DNA of 20,525 nucleotides, from the NCBI GenBank assembly GCA_045636225.1, contig JAZTXB010000051.1, positions 1-20,525 on the forward strand, in the 5' to 3' direction. The position numbers were made by a program, and so were the translations under genes. Each line of letters opens with the position of its first letter. The first letter of the stretch is position 1. The stretch comes from UMGS1613 sp045636225. GTDB taxonomy: Bacteria > Bacillota_I > Bacilli_A > RF39 > UBA660. Below are positions 1-8,275 of this stretch, one piece after another. The notes under the pieces are model-generated. The model was not told the origin of the DNA. It did not search any database and saw nothing but the letters and a program-made list of their open reading frames with translations.

Positions 1-36
1 TATGGAGCGGTTGTCGAAGATATCTACAACTTTTAA
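1..36 (+). CDS. C-terminal end of a gene entering from the left (partial)
   Basis: Frame 1 is open from the first base and ends at TAA 34-36, reading YGAVVEDIYNF. It is slightly more GC-rich than what follows, and a non-coding gap with a promoter begins directly after it. It may be the tail of a host gene or of an element gene. Eleven residues are too few for a family assignment, and chance openness cannot be excluded. Confidence 0.3.
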   Translation, partial: YGAVVEDIYNF

Positions 37-126
37 CTTCTTAACGATTTGATATATATAATATCAATCTCTATTAATATTTTATCATAAAAATACTAAT
101 TTGTATCAAAAAAACTCTAATTTTCA

Positions 127-135
127 TGGTAAAAT
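127..135 (+). promoter_or_regulatory. Extended -10 promoter of the Shedu-type gene
   Basis: TG-G-TAAAAT forms an extended -10 element. The expected start of transcription is near 142, just ahead of the AGGTGG ribosome-binding stretch (143-148). There is no good -35 at normal spacing; TTGTAT at 101-106 is 23 bases away. An imperfect dyad TGATAT/ATATCA lies further upstream at 50-66. Confidence 0.45.
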
Positions 136-156
136 TATATATAGGTGGTGGAGGTA

Positions 157-1296
157 ATGAATTTAGTAAAAATAAAAGTTGATACAACATCAAATAAAAC
201 TGCAGATGCAACAGGTATGATAATAAGACAAAATAATCAATTCAGAATAGTTTATTTTCCAAAATTAGTAGATAATAGTAAAAATAGTGATGAATGTATT
301 GGTGGATGTTTAGTATGCCAAAAAAAGACAAAGAATCTAAATTGGGAAGATATGAACGAAATTTCAGTTAAAGATGTTAAAGCTGGAGAATGGACTAAGT
401 TTAATCTAGAACTTGGAGAAATGTTAAATTTAATTAGATATGCAGATAGGTTAAAAGAAATATATGATAATGATAAATCATTAAAAAGAATAAAACAAAA
501 ACATTTGCTTGTTTTAGATGATAATTTAGAACAAAGTGAAATAGAACAATTTAATGAATTTGCTAAAGATAATCCAGATGCGATAGCCAATTTAGGAAAA
601 TTATTAAATTCGAAATTAGATTACAATAAAATATTAGAAAGCATAAATGATAATCCAAATATAATTTATGATATCTCAGAGAATTTAGATAATGATAAAT
701 CATTAAAATTATATAATAGTTTAAAATTAAAATTTGTAAATCCAGATTATTTAAGGAATAATTTTGGTGTTGATAATGAAGAATATTGGCAAAAATTATT
801 TACTGAAAATCCTAATATTCTGTTTAGCATAATACCTTCAGTAGGACAAATTATATGTAAAAAACCATATATGGGTGGAAAAGCAATTAATAATATTGGT
901 GGAACTGTATCTGACTTTTTCTTTAAATGCGGTACAAGAAATGTTAGTATAATAGAAATTAAAAAACCTACAACAAAATTAATTGATGGCAAATATAGAA
1001 ATGAAGTTTTTTCACCAAGCGAAGAACTATCAAGTGCTATTGTTCAGTTGAGAAAACAAAAAGATGTTTTACTAAAAGAATACTATATAAAAAAAGCAAA
1101 TAGTGAAAGACAGGGAATAAAATTCGATGCTTATGATCCAAAAACATATTTAATTATTGGTAATAGTGAAGAATTAAATGAACCCGAATTAGAAAGTTTT
1201 GAATTATTTAGAAATGGATTAAAAGATATAGAAATAATTACATTTAATGAAATAGTAGATAAATTAGTTTTAATTTCAGAAAATTTATCTCATTAA
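157..1296 (+). CDS. Shedu-type (DUF4263) anti-phage nuclease
   Basis: Predicted single-protein defence nuclease of the Shedu family. ATG 157 is chosen because AGGTGG (143-148) sits 8 bases upstream; GTG 145 would leave almost no leader after the promoter. The protein has 379 residues. Its C-terminal third carries the DUF4263 PD-(D/E)XK-like pattern: D253 (VSDFFF), then E267-I-K269 (IIEIKKP), then the family's R-N-E-V-F-S-P-S-x-E-L-S stretch and Q297. Residues 205-220 (NEEYWQKLFTENP) match the usual helix at the entry to the domain. The N-terminal 200 residues are variable, as in other Shedu proteins, and include a CIGGCLVC cluster (47-54) that might bind metal. It is monocistronic, about 50 bases ahead of the promoter-driven unknown operon, and convergent with the mobilization genes, so it looks like defence cargo. 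The family call is strong; the target is unknown. Confidence 0.82.
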   Translation: MNLVKIKVDTTSNKTADATGMIIRQNNQFRIVYFPKLVDNSKNSDECIGGCLVCQKKTKNLNWEDMNEISVKDVKAGEWTKFNLELGEMLNLIRYADRLKEIYDNDKSLKRIKQKHLLVLDDNLEQSEIEQFNEFAKDNPDAIANLGKLLNSKLDYNKILESINDNPNIIYDISENLDNDKSLKLYNSLKLKFVNPDYLRNNFGVDNEEYWQKLFTENPNILFSIIPSVGQIICKKPYMGGKAINNIGGTVSDFFFKCGTRNVSIIEIKKPTTKLIDGKYRNEVFSPSEELSSAIVQLRKQKDVLLKEYYIKKANSERQGIKFDAYDPKTYLIIGNSEELNEPELESFELFRNGLKDIEIITFNEIVDKLVLISENLSH

Positions 1297-1297
1297 A

Positions 1298-1326
1298 TTG
1301 TTTTTTCTTAGAATATATTATATAAT
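1298..1326 (+). promoter_or_regulatory. Sigma-A type promoter of the two-gene unknown operon
   Basis: TTGTTT (1298-1303), a 17-base spacer and a perfect TATAAT (1321-1326) begin directly after the Shedu stop codon. Transcription would start near 1333, followed by the ribosome-binding site AGGGGGA at about 1340. Confidence 0.65.
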
Positions 1327-1350
1327 ATACAATAATTTTAGGGGGACTTT

Positions 1351-2544
1351 ATGGAACAAATAAATGAAGAAATACAAATGATTGCAGTTGAAAAAGTATT
1401 AGAAGAAATGAAAAAAGCAGAAGAATTTGTTATGCAATGGAATTCTTCCTGGTATGAACAATTACTAGATGCTCATTGTTTGCCTTTTCATCATGAACTT
1501 GGTGAAGCAGATGTAAGAAATATGGAAAGAAAATATGAACCTAGATATAAATTATCAAATGCTTATTATTCAGGAGAAAGTATTGGGATACCACTTATTA
1601 AAGAAACTCTAGTAGGAGATAATACATTAACTGGAGAAAGAAATGTAAATTTTGAATGTGAATTTGGAAGAATTGATTGGTATGGAATGAATTCTCATAA
1701 ATCTAGTAGACATTTCTCTTTTAATAATAATGGGGATATTAGTTTTAAAAAAGATGTAAAAAGACAACAAACTATTCAACATCCTAAACAAATATCATAT
1801 GAAACATCATTTAATGTTTTATCAAATGATTTTACTATAAAAATTACAATAGATGAATTAATACAAGATTGGAGAAATAAATATAAGTATGATTATTTAA
1901 CTCTTTCTTTAGATGGAAATATTTTAACTGAAAAATTCAATGACATAGAAATAATTCAAGATTTGAATACGGGAGTAAAAATAGTAAGAATTGCAAAAAA
2001 ATATGATAAAAGAAATAAAGATAATAATGCTTCAGTAGTTTTTGAAGCAGTATTAAATGCTGATGATAGTTTAGAAATGGGAGCAGTTGCTATTAATACC
2101 CATAAAGGTAATGGTAAGGTTAACGGAACATATAGATTTGATGTTAGTAGAAAAAAAGGAGTTCGTGCTAATTTCTATTCAAGAAAAGGAATTAAGGTTG
2201 ATTTAACAACTAATCCTATGCTATTAGGAACTGCTAATACATTATTATTACCTTCACCTAATAGTCAAAATAATGGAGATATTATTGTTTCTAATTTTGC
2301 TAATTCTACACAAAATGCAATTGCTAAAAACTTAACTGAAAAAGTTATAAGTTTTGATAATTCCGATTTTAATATGGAAGCAGTAAAACAAGCAGAACTT
2401 AGAATAATAGAAATGGTAAAATGTATAAAAGGTGAACTTCCTTTATATGGGTTAGTAGAAAGAATTGATAATTGTTTATCATTACTTGATAGTAAAAAAC
2501 AAGAAAAATTAGAAGGAACAGCAAAAACTTTGAAATTAAATTAA
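1351..2544 (+). CDS. Hypothetical protein, first gene of a cargo operon
   Basis: I do not recognise this 397-residue soluble protein. It has a strong ribosome-binding site (AGGGGGACTTT before ATG 1351). It starts with an acidic helical stretch (1-45, rich in E and K). A middle region (about 60-300) looks beta-rich, with many N, D and aromatic residues, and a helical C-terminal end follows (340-397). No signal peptide, membrane segment, Walker motif or obvious nuclease motif is visible. It is followed after 18 bases by a second unknown gene with its own good ribosome-binding site, so the two should be co-transcribed and may act together. It sits between a Shedu defence gene and relaxase genes. 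This suggests accessory cargo, possibly defence or a cell-surface or metabolic pair, but nothing in the sequence fixes the function. Confidence 0.75.
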   Translation: MEQINEEIQMIAVEKVLEEMKKAEEFVMQWNSSWYEQLLDAHCLPFHHELGEADVRNMERKYEPRYKLSNAYYSGESIGIPLIKETLVGDNTLTGERNVNFECEFGRIDWYGMNSHKSSRHFSFNNNGDISFKKDVKRQQTIQHPKQISYETSFNVLSNDFTIKITIDELIQDWRNKYKYDYLTLSLDGNILTEKFNDIEIIQDLNTGVKIVRIAKKYDKRNKDNNASVVFEAVLNADDSLEMGAVAINTHKGNGKVNGTYRFDVSRKKGVRANFYSRKGIKVDLTTNPMLLGTANTLLLPSPNSQNNGDIIVSNFANSTQNAIAKNLTEKVISFDNSDFNMEAVKQAELRIIEMVKCIKGELPLYGLVERIDNCLSLLDSKKQEKLEGTAKTLKLN

Positions 2545-2562
2545 TTAGGAGGTTATTATAAA

Positions 2563-3975
2563 ATGAATTTAGAAGAAATTAAAGCAAAATATACTGAAGA
2601 AGAAATTTTAAAAATTAAAAAAAACTCAAGAGAAATACCTGCTTATGCTGGAGATTCACTTGATAAATTAGTTTTACAACTTGAAAATTTAAGAAGACAA
2701 GGAAAAATAAATTGCTTTGTTAATTTTAATGGTACTAAATTATATTCTATAGATGTTACTATGGATAGTGCATATAAAGAATGCTTAGGTTGTACAAGAA
2801 AAACTTGGCTAAAAAAAGAAAAGAAATGGTCAGAAGATTATAAAACTAAAACAGAAAAATGGAAAAAAGAAGCTGAAGAAAACTTACCGTTATGGATAGA
2901 AGAAGGGAAAAAATATACTCATCCTGCTAAATTTGAAAATTGGGAAAAAACTTGTATTTCTTCTGCAAATAACGATTATTATGGTCTTGAAGTAAGAGAT
3001 GCTTTAGAAATTATGAAAATGATTGAAGACGGTATTCCATTTGAAGATATTAAGAAAGTAATTGAAAAACAAGGACACAGCGCAATGACTTATTCAGGAA
3101 TGATGAATATTATTCTATATTATGCAAAAAGAGGTCCGGCTTTTTATAACTTTATGAATAGAAATCGTATGTCTAAATTTGATAAGAAATATGTATCTAA
3201 AATCAAAGAATTAAATAGAAGAATTCTTTATGGTGAACCACTTGAAGATGTTTATGAAGATTTAAAAGAACATAAAATTATGGAAATTTCTATTATATCT
3301 GATTTTAATAATGGAACAAAAATACTTAATGGAACAATTTTAGTAAATGAAGATGGAACTTTTGAAGGAATTGTTGATAATAACAATATTATTACAGGAA
3401 AATTATTAGGAGAAAAAGGAATTGTTTTTGCTAACTTCTGTAATTATAAAAAAGCATCAAACTATTGTGGAATAAATGAAGATGGAATTTATATGGGTAA
3501 ACACGAAATATATTCATTTGATGGTAATATTGATAATGGTTCAGTTCTTATAGAATTAACAGATTCTCAAAGAAATTTTGCATCTGAAATTGGAGTAGAA
3601 TACCAAATTGATAAAGTTAAAGGATATTTTGATGAATATGTAAAAGAAATGCATTGTTGGTATAGTAATAATATGGATTCAGAAATTGATAGAATTTTAC
3701 TTTCATTACAAGATGGATTAGAAGAAAGATTACTAAATGCATTAAAATTAAGATTAAAAATATTAAAAGGACCTCAAAGATTTGATGTATTAGCAGTTCC
3801 TTGTAGAAGACCTTTTGTAGTAGCGCCTGAAAAAGCAGAAGAATTTAAAAATTCAACTACTAGTAGAGAAGATGCTGAATTTGTAAAAAAATTAGCAGAG
3901 CAATTTAGAGTTAATAATTTAGTTGAAGAAGGACCAGTATTGAAAAAAGTAAAAAAAGATGATTCTAAGCATTAA
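2563..3975 (+). CDS. Hypothetical protein, second gene of a cargo operon
   Basis: A 470-residue soluble protein that I do not recognise. AGGAGG precedes ATG 2563 by a normal distance. The N-terminal third is charged and helical, with several tryptophans (about 85-130) and two cysteines close together (LGCTRKTW, about 75-82). The middle (150-220) is helical. Residues about 235-330 are a repeating beta-like region of short G/N/D-rich strands (NGTKILNG, DGTFEGIV, NGSVLIEL). The C-terminal part is helical and ends in a basic tail. No membrane segment or signal peptide is seen. The stop codon overlaps that of the convergent relaxase gene by 4 bases (3972-3975). It is probably made together with the preceding gene from the promoter at 1298-1326. 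Function unknown; likely cargo of the mobilizable element. Confidence 0.75.
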   Translation: MNLEEIKAKYTEEEILKIKKNSREIPAYAGDSLDKLVLQLENLRRQGKINCFVNFNGTKLYSIDVTMDSAYKECLGCTRKTWLKKEKKWSEDYKTKTEKWKKEAEENLPLWIEEGKKYTHPAKFENWEKTCISSANNDYYGLEVRDALEIMKMIEDGIPFEDIKKVIEKQGHSAMTYSGMMNIILYYAKRGPAFYNFMNRNRMSKFDKKYVSKIKELNRRILYGEPLEDVYEDLKEHKIMEISIISDFNNGTKILNGTILVNEDGTFEGIVDNNNIITGKLLGEKGIVFANFCNYKKASNYCGINEDGIYMGKHEIYSFDGNIDNGSVLIELTDSQRNFASEIGVEYQIDKVKGYFDEYVKEMHCWYSNNMDSEIDRILLSLQDGLEERLLNALKLRLKILKGPQRFDVLAVPCRRPFVVAPEKAEEFKNSTTSREDAEFVKKLAEQFRVNNLVEEGPVLKKVKKDDSKH

Positions 3976-3993
3976 CGCTCAAAATCATCTTTT
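3954..3993. terminator. Bidirectional terminator between convergent genes
   Basis: An 11-bp perfect inverted repeat (AAAAGATGATT at 3954-3964, AATCATCTTTT at 3983-3993) has an 18-base loop that holds both stop codons. T-rich sequence follows on the plus strand, and A-rich sequence precedes it, which gives U-rich RNA on the minus strand. It would end both the unknown operon and the mobilization operon. Confidence 0.7.
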
Positions 3994-5324
3994 CTTTTAT
4001 CTTTAGAATAGTTATTTCTAATATCATCAAATGTTTCTTGGTCTATTGCATTGTGAGTATATAGTTCAATAGTAAATTCTTTATATCTTTCTTTATCTCT
4101 AGGTCTTGATAATCTATTTTTAATAAAGTTAATAATTTTTAAAAACATATTTTTCATTTTTTTGAGTTCGTTGCTTAAAGTGTTATTTTCCGTTTTTAAG
4201 TCATCAATTTCTTCATCTTTAGCAACGATCTGTTTTTCTAAGGATGCATTTCTAATGATTAAAGCATCATTTTCATCCTTAATAGATTTTGCTGTTTTTA
4301 ACTCTTCATCAACATTATTAAGGGTATTAGATAATTTAGTCATTTTCTTATAATCATTATTAGTGTCATTTACTTGCTCTATATAATCTAAGATTTTATC
4401 TTTTTCTTCTTGTTTTAAGGTATATTTATCCTTGCTACCAAATAAGTTTTTAAGATTCTCAACTATATCTTTAACTTCATTAGAGTTATTATCAAGGTTA
4501 ATAGATTTTTCATTTGCTTTATTAAGATTATCTTGATGTTTTTTTAGTTCTTCTTTCATTTCTTGGTAGTTATCCATTTGTGATACTAAAAAATCTCTAT
4601 TTCTACCTTTTCTTTTTTCAGCAAGTATATTATATAATCCATATTCCTTATTAAATGAATCAATACATAATGTCCTCATTTTATCTTGCAATTTACAAAG
4701 AGATGCTTTAGTAAAGACATCTGACTTTCCAACTTGAATAGATGGACCATATTTATTCTTCGTTTTAATAGGCACTCCAACTATGTGCATATGTGGACTT
4801 GTTTCATCATAATGGATAATTGCACTTGCTATTTTAAAGTTAGGGACTAGTAATTCTAAATCATTAACTTGCTTTATAAAAACATTAGTCATTTTTCTTT
4901 TAAACACTTTATCTTTAGTATCCCAATATTTTTTATTTCCAAGTTCAATAATAATCTCACAAGCTAAATCATTTTTAGTATTATTACTAACATTCGTAAA
5001 ATAGTCTTTAATTTTTCTATCTTCTCTAACTTGTTTGTTATTATATTCATCAACTGATTTTTGAAATTCTTGCTTATATAAATTCTTTACATCATCTACT
5101 AGAGAAGTAGTGCCTCTGACAATAACAATATCTTCTGTCTTGTTATCATATTTCCTATAATTGTGTTTATCAACTCTAGTTAAATGAGATGCATTTTGTA
5201 TAGCACTATTTGGAAGTGAAGTAGTTCCACTGTTATTTGTTTTTGCTTTTTCTCTAGAAACATTTTTTCTATTTTTATCACTACCTAAGTGTAGTGAATA
5301 TGCTAGTTCACTTATAAAAATCAC
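3972..5324 (-). CDS. MobV-family relaxase (Pre/Mob, TnpZ-like)
   Basis: Relaxase that nicks oriT and starts mobilization of the element. In this 450-residue reading the family motifs are in order. The HNYR motif (H54-N-Y-R57) corresponds to the catalytic-histidine motif of MobM of pMV158. The metal-binding motif H171-Y-D-E174-x3-H178-M-H180 (HYDETSPHMHIVGVP) follows. From about 245 to 385 lies a long charged coiled-coil region, as in other Mob proteins, ending in a basic tail. The start is uncertain: GTG 5324 is used, but GGAG lies only one base before it, so an AUU or AUA slightly downstream could be the real start. It lies downstream of tnpV, separated by a structured 175-base gap that probably contains oriT, and ends against the unknown cargo operon. 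Confidence 0.88.
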   Translation of the reverse strand: MIFISELAYSLHLGSDKNRKNVSREKAKTNNSGTTSLPNSAIQNASHLTRVDKHNYRKYDNKTEDIVIVRGTTSLVDDVKNLYKQEFQKSVDEYNNKQVREDRKIKDYFTNVSNNTKNDLACEIIIELGNKKYWDTKDKVFKRKMTNVFIKQVNDLELLVPNFKIASAIIHYDETSPHMHIVGVPIKTKNKYGPSIQVGKSDVFTKASLCKLQDKMRTLCIDSFNKEYGLYNILAEKRKGRNRDFLVSQMDNYQEMKEELKKHQDNLNKANEKSINLDNNSNEVKDIVENLKNLFGSKDKYTLKQEEKDKILDYIEQVNDTNNDYKKMTKLSNTLNNVDEELKTAKSIKDENDALIIRNASLEKQIVAKDEEIDDLKTENNTLSNELKKMKNMFLKIINFIKNRLSRPRDKERYKEFTIELYTHNAIDQETFDDIRNNYSKDKRKDDFER

Positions 5325-5340
5325 ACTCCTTTTTTTGCTG

Positions 5341-5480
5341 TATTTTTGTTATGACAAAATATTTAACCCCCTAGGTATTTTGACATGCTATCAAAATTAC
5401 CTGTGGGCTAGGGATTTCCCTAGAACCCAAAATTAACTATCGCCACTTTCATTTCTTAGAAACAAAACGTGCCACGTTAA
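5341..5480 (-). other. Candidate oriT region upstream of the relaxase gene
   Basis: Read on the minus strand, this gap holds several inverted repeats: AACGT/ACGTT (5465-5477), CTAGGGA/TCCCTAG with a 2-base loop (about 5408-5423), and an arm pair ATTTTGA/TCAAAAT with a 7-base loop that extends outward to GGT/ACC (5374-5401). A shorter AT pair follows at about 5340-5360. MobV relaxases recognise inverted repeats directly upstream of their own gene, and Tn4451 has its RS-A-like site upstream of tnpZ. I did not find a literal match to a known nick sequence, so oriT is inferred from position and structure. Confidence 0.5.
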
Positions 5481-5499
5481 TTTATTTATTTTACAAGAA

Positions 5500-5964
5500 C
5501 TAATTATAAATCAGTTCCTGTAAAACTATTTCTTCAGCACAAGACTTATAGTCATTCATAAGACCTACCCAAGAGAGTTGGTCTATTTGTTTTTCTTTTT
5601 CAGATAGTCTAGAATCATTCTTAATATAATCTTTCATAAGTCTATCTACCATTTCTTGTGCTTCATTACCGACTGAAAAAAGAAAATTATTAAGTTCATT
5701 TGTCATCAGAAGTTGTTGATATAATGCTTTCTTATTTCTTTTTAGATAGTCTAGTTTTAATAAGCCATATTTATTTAAAGGCTTATCACTAGTTTCTTTT
5801 ATAGTTAAGTTTGGCAATTTATAATCACCAACATGTGTATAAGTAATTGGTTTCTTTAGTTCTATATCCAAATACTTTTTAAATGCTTCAAGTATTGCAT
5901 CTTGAACATTAGGACCATTCTCATCAAATACACGAATTACTAATTCTTCATTATTTTTTTTCAT
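5500..5964 (-). CDS. tnpV: TnpV family protein of a Tn4451-type element
   Basis: A 154-residue protein matching the TnpV family (PF14198) by recognisable blocks: YTHVGDYKLPNLTI (about 41-54), then KYGLLKLDYLKRNKKALYQQ (about 64-83), and the C-terminal DQLSWVGLMNDY followed by AEEIVLQELIYN, which is the family's typical ending. It carries about 40 residues more at the N terminus than the shortest TnpV proteins. Its molecular function is not established; it accompanies TnpX-type recombinases in Tn4451/Tn4453 and related elements. ATG 5964 has GAGGAGG nine bases upstream, inside the end of tnpX. The two genes overlap by 14 bases and are surely co-translated. The gene ends 175 bases before the relaxase gene. 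Confidence 0.85.
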   Translation of the reverse strand: MKKNNEELVIRVFDENGPNVQDAILEAFKKYLDIELKKPITYTHVGDYKLPNLTIKETSDKPLNKYGLLKLDYLKRNKKALYQQLLMTNELNNFLFSVGNEAQEMVDRLMKDYIKNDSRLSEKEKQIDQLSWVGLMNDYKSCAEEIVLQELIYN

Positions 5965-7870
5965 TTTCTAATTCCTCCTCATCACAATAACGCATAGGTT
6001 TAGTTTTAATTGTTATTGGTTCTTTTGAATAAGTAACAGAAGTATAAACATCAGGTATTGCTTTAAATACACCATCAGTATCCTCTAATCTAGCAGTAGT
6101 GTTTTCATCAATATATAAAATACCTAAGTTATATACATCCATTTCTACGTTAGGATCTATATTTTTATAGTCTTCTAATGGAAATATTCTAACTATTGTA
6201 CTATTATCTTTAAAATCAAAATAGAATTTTTTATTATTGTTATAATATTCTGCTTCATAATACTGAACATTATAGAATTGTCTTAATCTCATTATTACCT
6301 CACATATTTTATCATCTGGTAAGTATTCACTATATCTAATAGTTCCTTTAACATCACCATATTTTGCTTCATATTTGGTATCTATAAAACCTTTATCAAA
6401 GAGTTCATTAAATGGTTTAGTAATACTTTCTCTAAAGTTTATCTTATCAACAATATAATTATTTTTATCTTGTTTTAAAGTAATATTATCAATATAATTC
6501 ATAAATAGTTTTGCCTTATCTTCACGTTCATAATCATCAGGGGTAAGATTAAACTTCTTATATTTATCTGGATATAAGATATTATTAATGAAATCTATAT
6601 CACGTTTTACTAATATATCTTCAGGAGTAAATTTTAATTCATCACATATTTCAGTCTCATCAAGTTTGCTTTCTAATTCAGTAATCTTTTTATTAACAAA
6701 GTTTTTCTCAGTATCATATTCTTCTAAACTAAATGTTCCATTAATATAAGCACGTTTAATTCTATCTAGTTTTTCTTTTTGAACACTTATTTCTTTAACA
6801 ATACTATCTTTGGGATTTTCTATCTTTTGTTTAATCATAGGTAAGAAGAACTGATTAACAACTGAATCATATTCAACTAAATCTTTCATAAACTGACTAA
6901 CATAATTATCAATAACATTTTCTTTAATATTAACCTTACAATCATTACAATAATAGTAGTAGTAAACATTATTTTTCTTTTTAGTAGCTTTACCACCTAG
7001 AATTCTTCCACATTTAGGACATATTAGTTTTTGTAAGTAAAGGTAAGTTAAAGTTCTTTGATAACTTTTGGCATTCTTTTTCTTTTGGACTTGGCATTCA
7101 TCCCATAATTCACGAGATATAATAGGTTCAACTACATTTGCATAGTAAGTAGGATGTTCGGTTCTTTTACCATGAACAAAATCTCCTTTATAAACTTCAT
7201 TTTGTAAGATATTAAATATTGTTGAATCTCTCCAATTTTCTTTACCTAAAACTTTCTCTTTATTAAATAGTGTGCTTATCTTTTGATATGATGTACCACT
7301 ATGACAAAGTTCAAATATTCTTATAACAATATCTTTAGTAGTGTGGTCTATAACTAATTTCTTATTTTCGTGTTTATAACCTAGTGGGGCTTGATGTGGA
7401 ATATGTCCTTGTTTAATAGCACCTGCTAGTCCAACTTTAGTTCTTTCTGAAGTTCTTTCAATTTCATTTTGAGATACACTCATCATAATACGAGATATCA
7501 TTTTACCATTAGCAGAAGTAGTGTTTATATCATCATTAACACATACAATATCAGCATTATATTTTTCTAGTGTTTTCATAATATTTTCCCAATCAAAGAT
7601 ACTTCTTGATATTCTATCTAATTTTAAGGCTACTATCGTGTTGATTTTACCACTTTTGATATCTTCCATTAATCTAATGAATTCAGGTCTTTCATTGCCT
7701 GTTTTAGCACTTATGCCAGCGTCTTCATAATAATCCTTAATCTCATATTTTTTGAACTTACAAAATTCTTCTAATCTTTCTTTTTGTTCTGATAAACTAA
7801 ATCCTTCACGTGCTTGGTCTTCAGTTGAAACTCTCATATATAATCCACATATCTTTTTATTTTCATCCAT
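5951..7870 (-). CDS. Large serine recombinase, TnpX-like
   Basis: Site-specific recombinase that would excise and insert the element, forming a circular intermediate. The protein has 639 residues from ATG 7870 (GGAG nine bases upstream; the in-frame TTG 7879 overlaps the ribosome-binding site and is rejected). The N-terminal resolvase domain (about 1-150) holds the catalytic serine, S15 in YMRVSTEDQ, and the family arginines in LDRISRS. A recombinase domain follows (about 160-270). The zinc ribbon has cysteine pairs CPKC and CNDC (about 280-310). A coiled-coil insertion (about 340-410) and a long C-terminal part complete it. Size and architecture fit TnpX (about 700 residues in Tn4451). It is the first gene of the tnpX-tnpV-mob operon, and a terminator-like hairpin sits in its leader. 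Confidence 0.92.
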   Translation of the reverse strand: MDENKKICGLYMRVSTEDQAREGFSLSEQKERLEEFCKFKKYEIKDYYEDAGISAKTGNERPEFIRLMEDIKSGKINTIVALKLDRISRSIFDWENIMKTLEKYNADIVCVNDDINTTSANGKMISRIMMSVSQNEIERTSERTKVGLAGAIKQGHIPHQAPLGYKHENKKLVIDHTTKDIVIRIFELCHSGTSYQKISTLFNKEKVLGKENWRDSTIFNILQNEVYKGDFVHGKRTEHPTYYANVVEPIISRELWDECQVQKKKNAKSYQRTLTYLYLQKLICPKCGRILGGKATKKKNNVYYYYYCNDCKVNIKENVIDNYVSQFMKDLVEYDSVVNQFFLPMIKQKIENPKDSIVKEISVQKEKLDRIKRAYINGTFSLEEYDTEKNFVNKKITELESKLDETEICDELKFTPEDILVKRDIDFINNILYPDKYKKFNLTPDDYEREDKAKLFMNYIDNITLKQDKNNYIVDKINFRESITKPFNELFDKGFIDTKYEAKYGDVKGTIRYSEYLPDDKICEVIMRLRQFYNVQYYEAEYYNNNKKFYFDFKDNSTIVRIFPLEDYKNIDPNVEMDVYNLGILYIDENTTARLEDTDGVFKAIPDVYTSVTYSKEPITIKTKPMRYCDEEELENEKK

Positions 7871-7890
7871 TAAAATCAACTCCTTTTACT

Positions 7891-7939
7891 AAAAAAAAGG
7901 GCAAAGTAGTCTTACTAGGTTATACATACTACTTCGCCC
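7891..7939 (-). terminator. Terminator-like hairpin in front of tnpX
   Basis: On the minus strand, a 12-bp stem (right arm 7928-7939, left arm 7899-7910; one G-U pair, 17-base loop) is followed by eight U residues (7898-7891) and, after 11 bases, by the GGAG of tnpX. It could end transcripts coming from the 8000-8275 gene. If tnpX transcription starts further upstream, for example at the TATAAT near 7975-7980, it would instead act as an attenuator. Confidence 0.7.
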
Positions 7940-7999
7940 ATAAATAAATTAAATATAAAGTTTTCTTAATTTAATTATAAACGAAATTCGACAAAATTA

Positions 8000-8275
8000 C
8001 TAGTTTAGCGACTTTAAATATGATTCTAACTCTGTTATTTGTATCTTCTTACTTAAATTTTTAATATAAATCTCAGTAGAATAATTAAAAGCAAGAAATG
8101 TTATGTCATTGATGATTATTCTATGTGGCTCTATATAGGATAAATTAGTTTTATCAATTTTACGAATACTACCATTAATAAAGGTTGGAGTAGTATTACA
8201 GAAATCACATATAAATTCTAATTTCTTTTTTAGAGAATCATCAAAACTTATTTCTTGCTCAATAATATTTATCAT
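8000..8275 (-). CDS. Hypothetical small protein between the two mobile elements
   Basis: I do not recognise this protein (91 residues from ATG 8275). ATG 8287 is also in frame but abuts AAAGG, whereas GGTGA is six bases ahead of ATG 8275. The sequence is rich in isoleucine, asparagine and lysine. It contains a CDFC pair (about 25-28) and no membrane segment. An extended -10 element lies at 8337-8345. A small hairpin (8285-8303) spans the ribosome-binding stretch and the alternative start and could modulate translation. It lies between the serine recombinase and the tRNA-Gly-linked prophage, so it may be the last host gene before the mobilizable element or a gene of that element. Confidence 0.6.
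   Translation of the reverse strand: MINIIEQEISFDDSLKKKLEFICDFCNTTPTFINGSIRKIDKTNLSYIEPHRIIINDITFLAFNYSTEIYIKNLSKKIQITELESYLKSLN

Larger units (their letters stand above)
37..7998. mobile_element. Tn4451/Tn4453-like integrative mobilizable element with Shedu cargo (ends not resolved)
   Basis: The minus-strand set of large serine recombinase, TnpV and MobV relaxase is the signature of the Tn4451/Tn4453 group, where tnpX catalyses excision and integration and tnpZ with an oriT allows mobilization by a helper. No conjugation (type IV secretion) genes are seen, so it would be mobilizable and not self-transmissible. The plus-strand Shedu gene and two unknown genes are the apparent cargo. I could not find a convincing duplicated att site. 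TnpX-type enzymes need only a dinucleotide core, so the ends cannot be read from one copy. The coordinates given are the outer bounds compatible with the genes; the left end may lie outside the window. Confidence 0.6.

Noticed and set aside
4162..7730. Open frames on the plus strand opposite mobV and tnpX
   Set aside because: They lack ribosome-binding sites, have hydrophobic low-complexity products and lie entirely antisense to well-supported genes.
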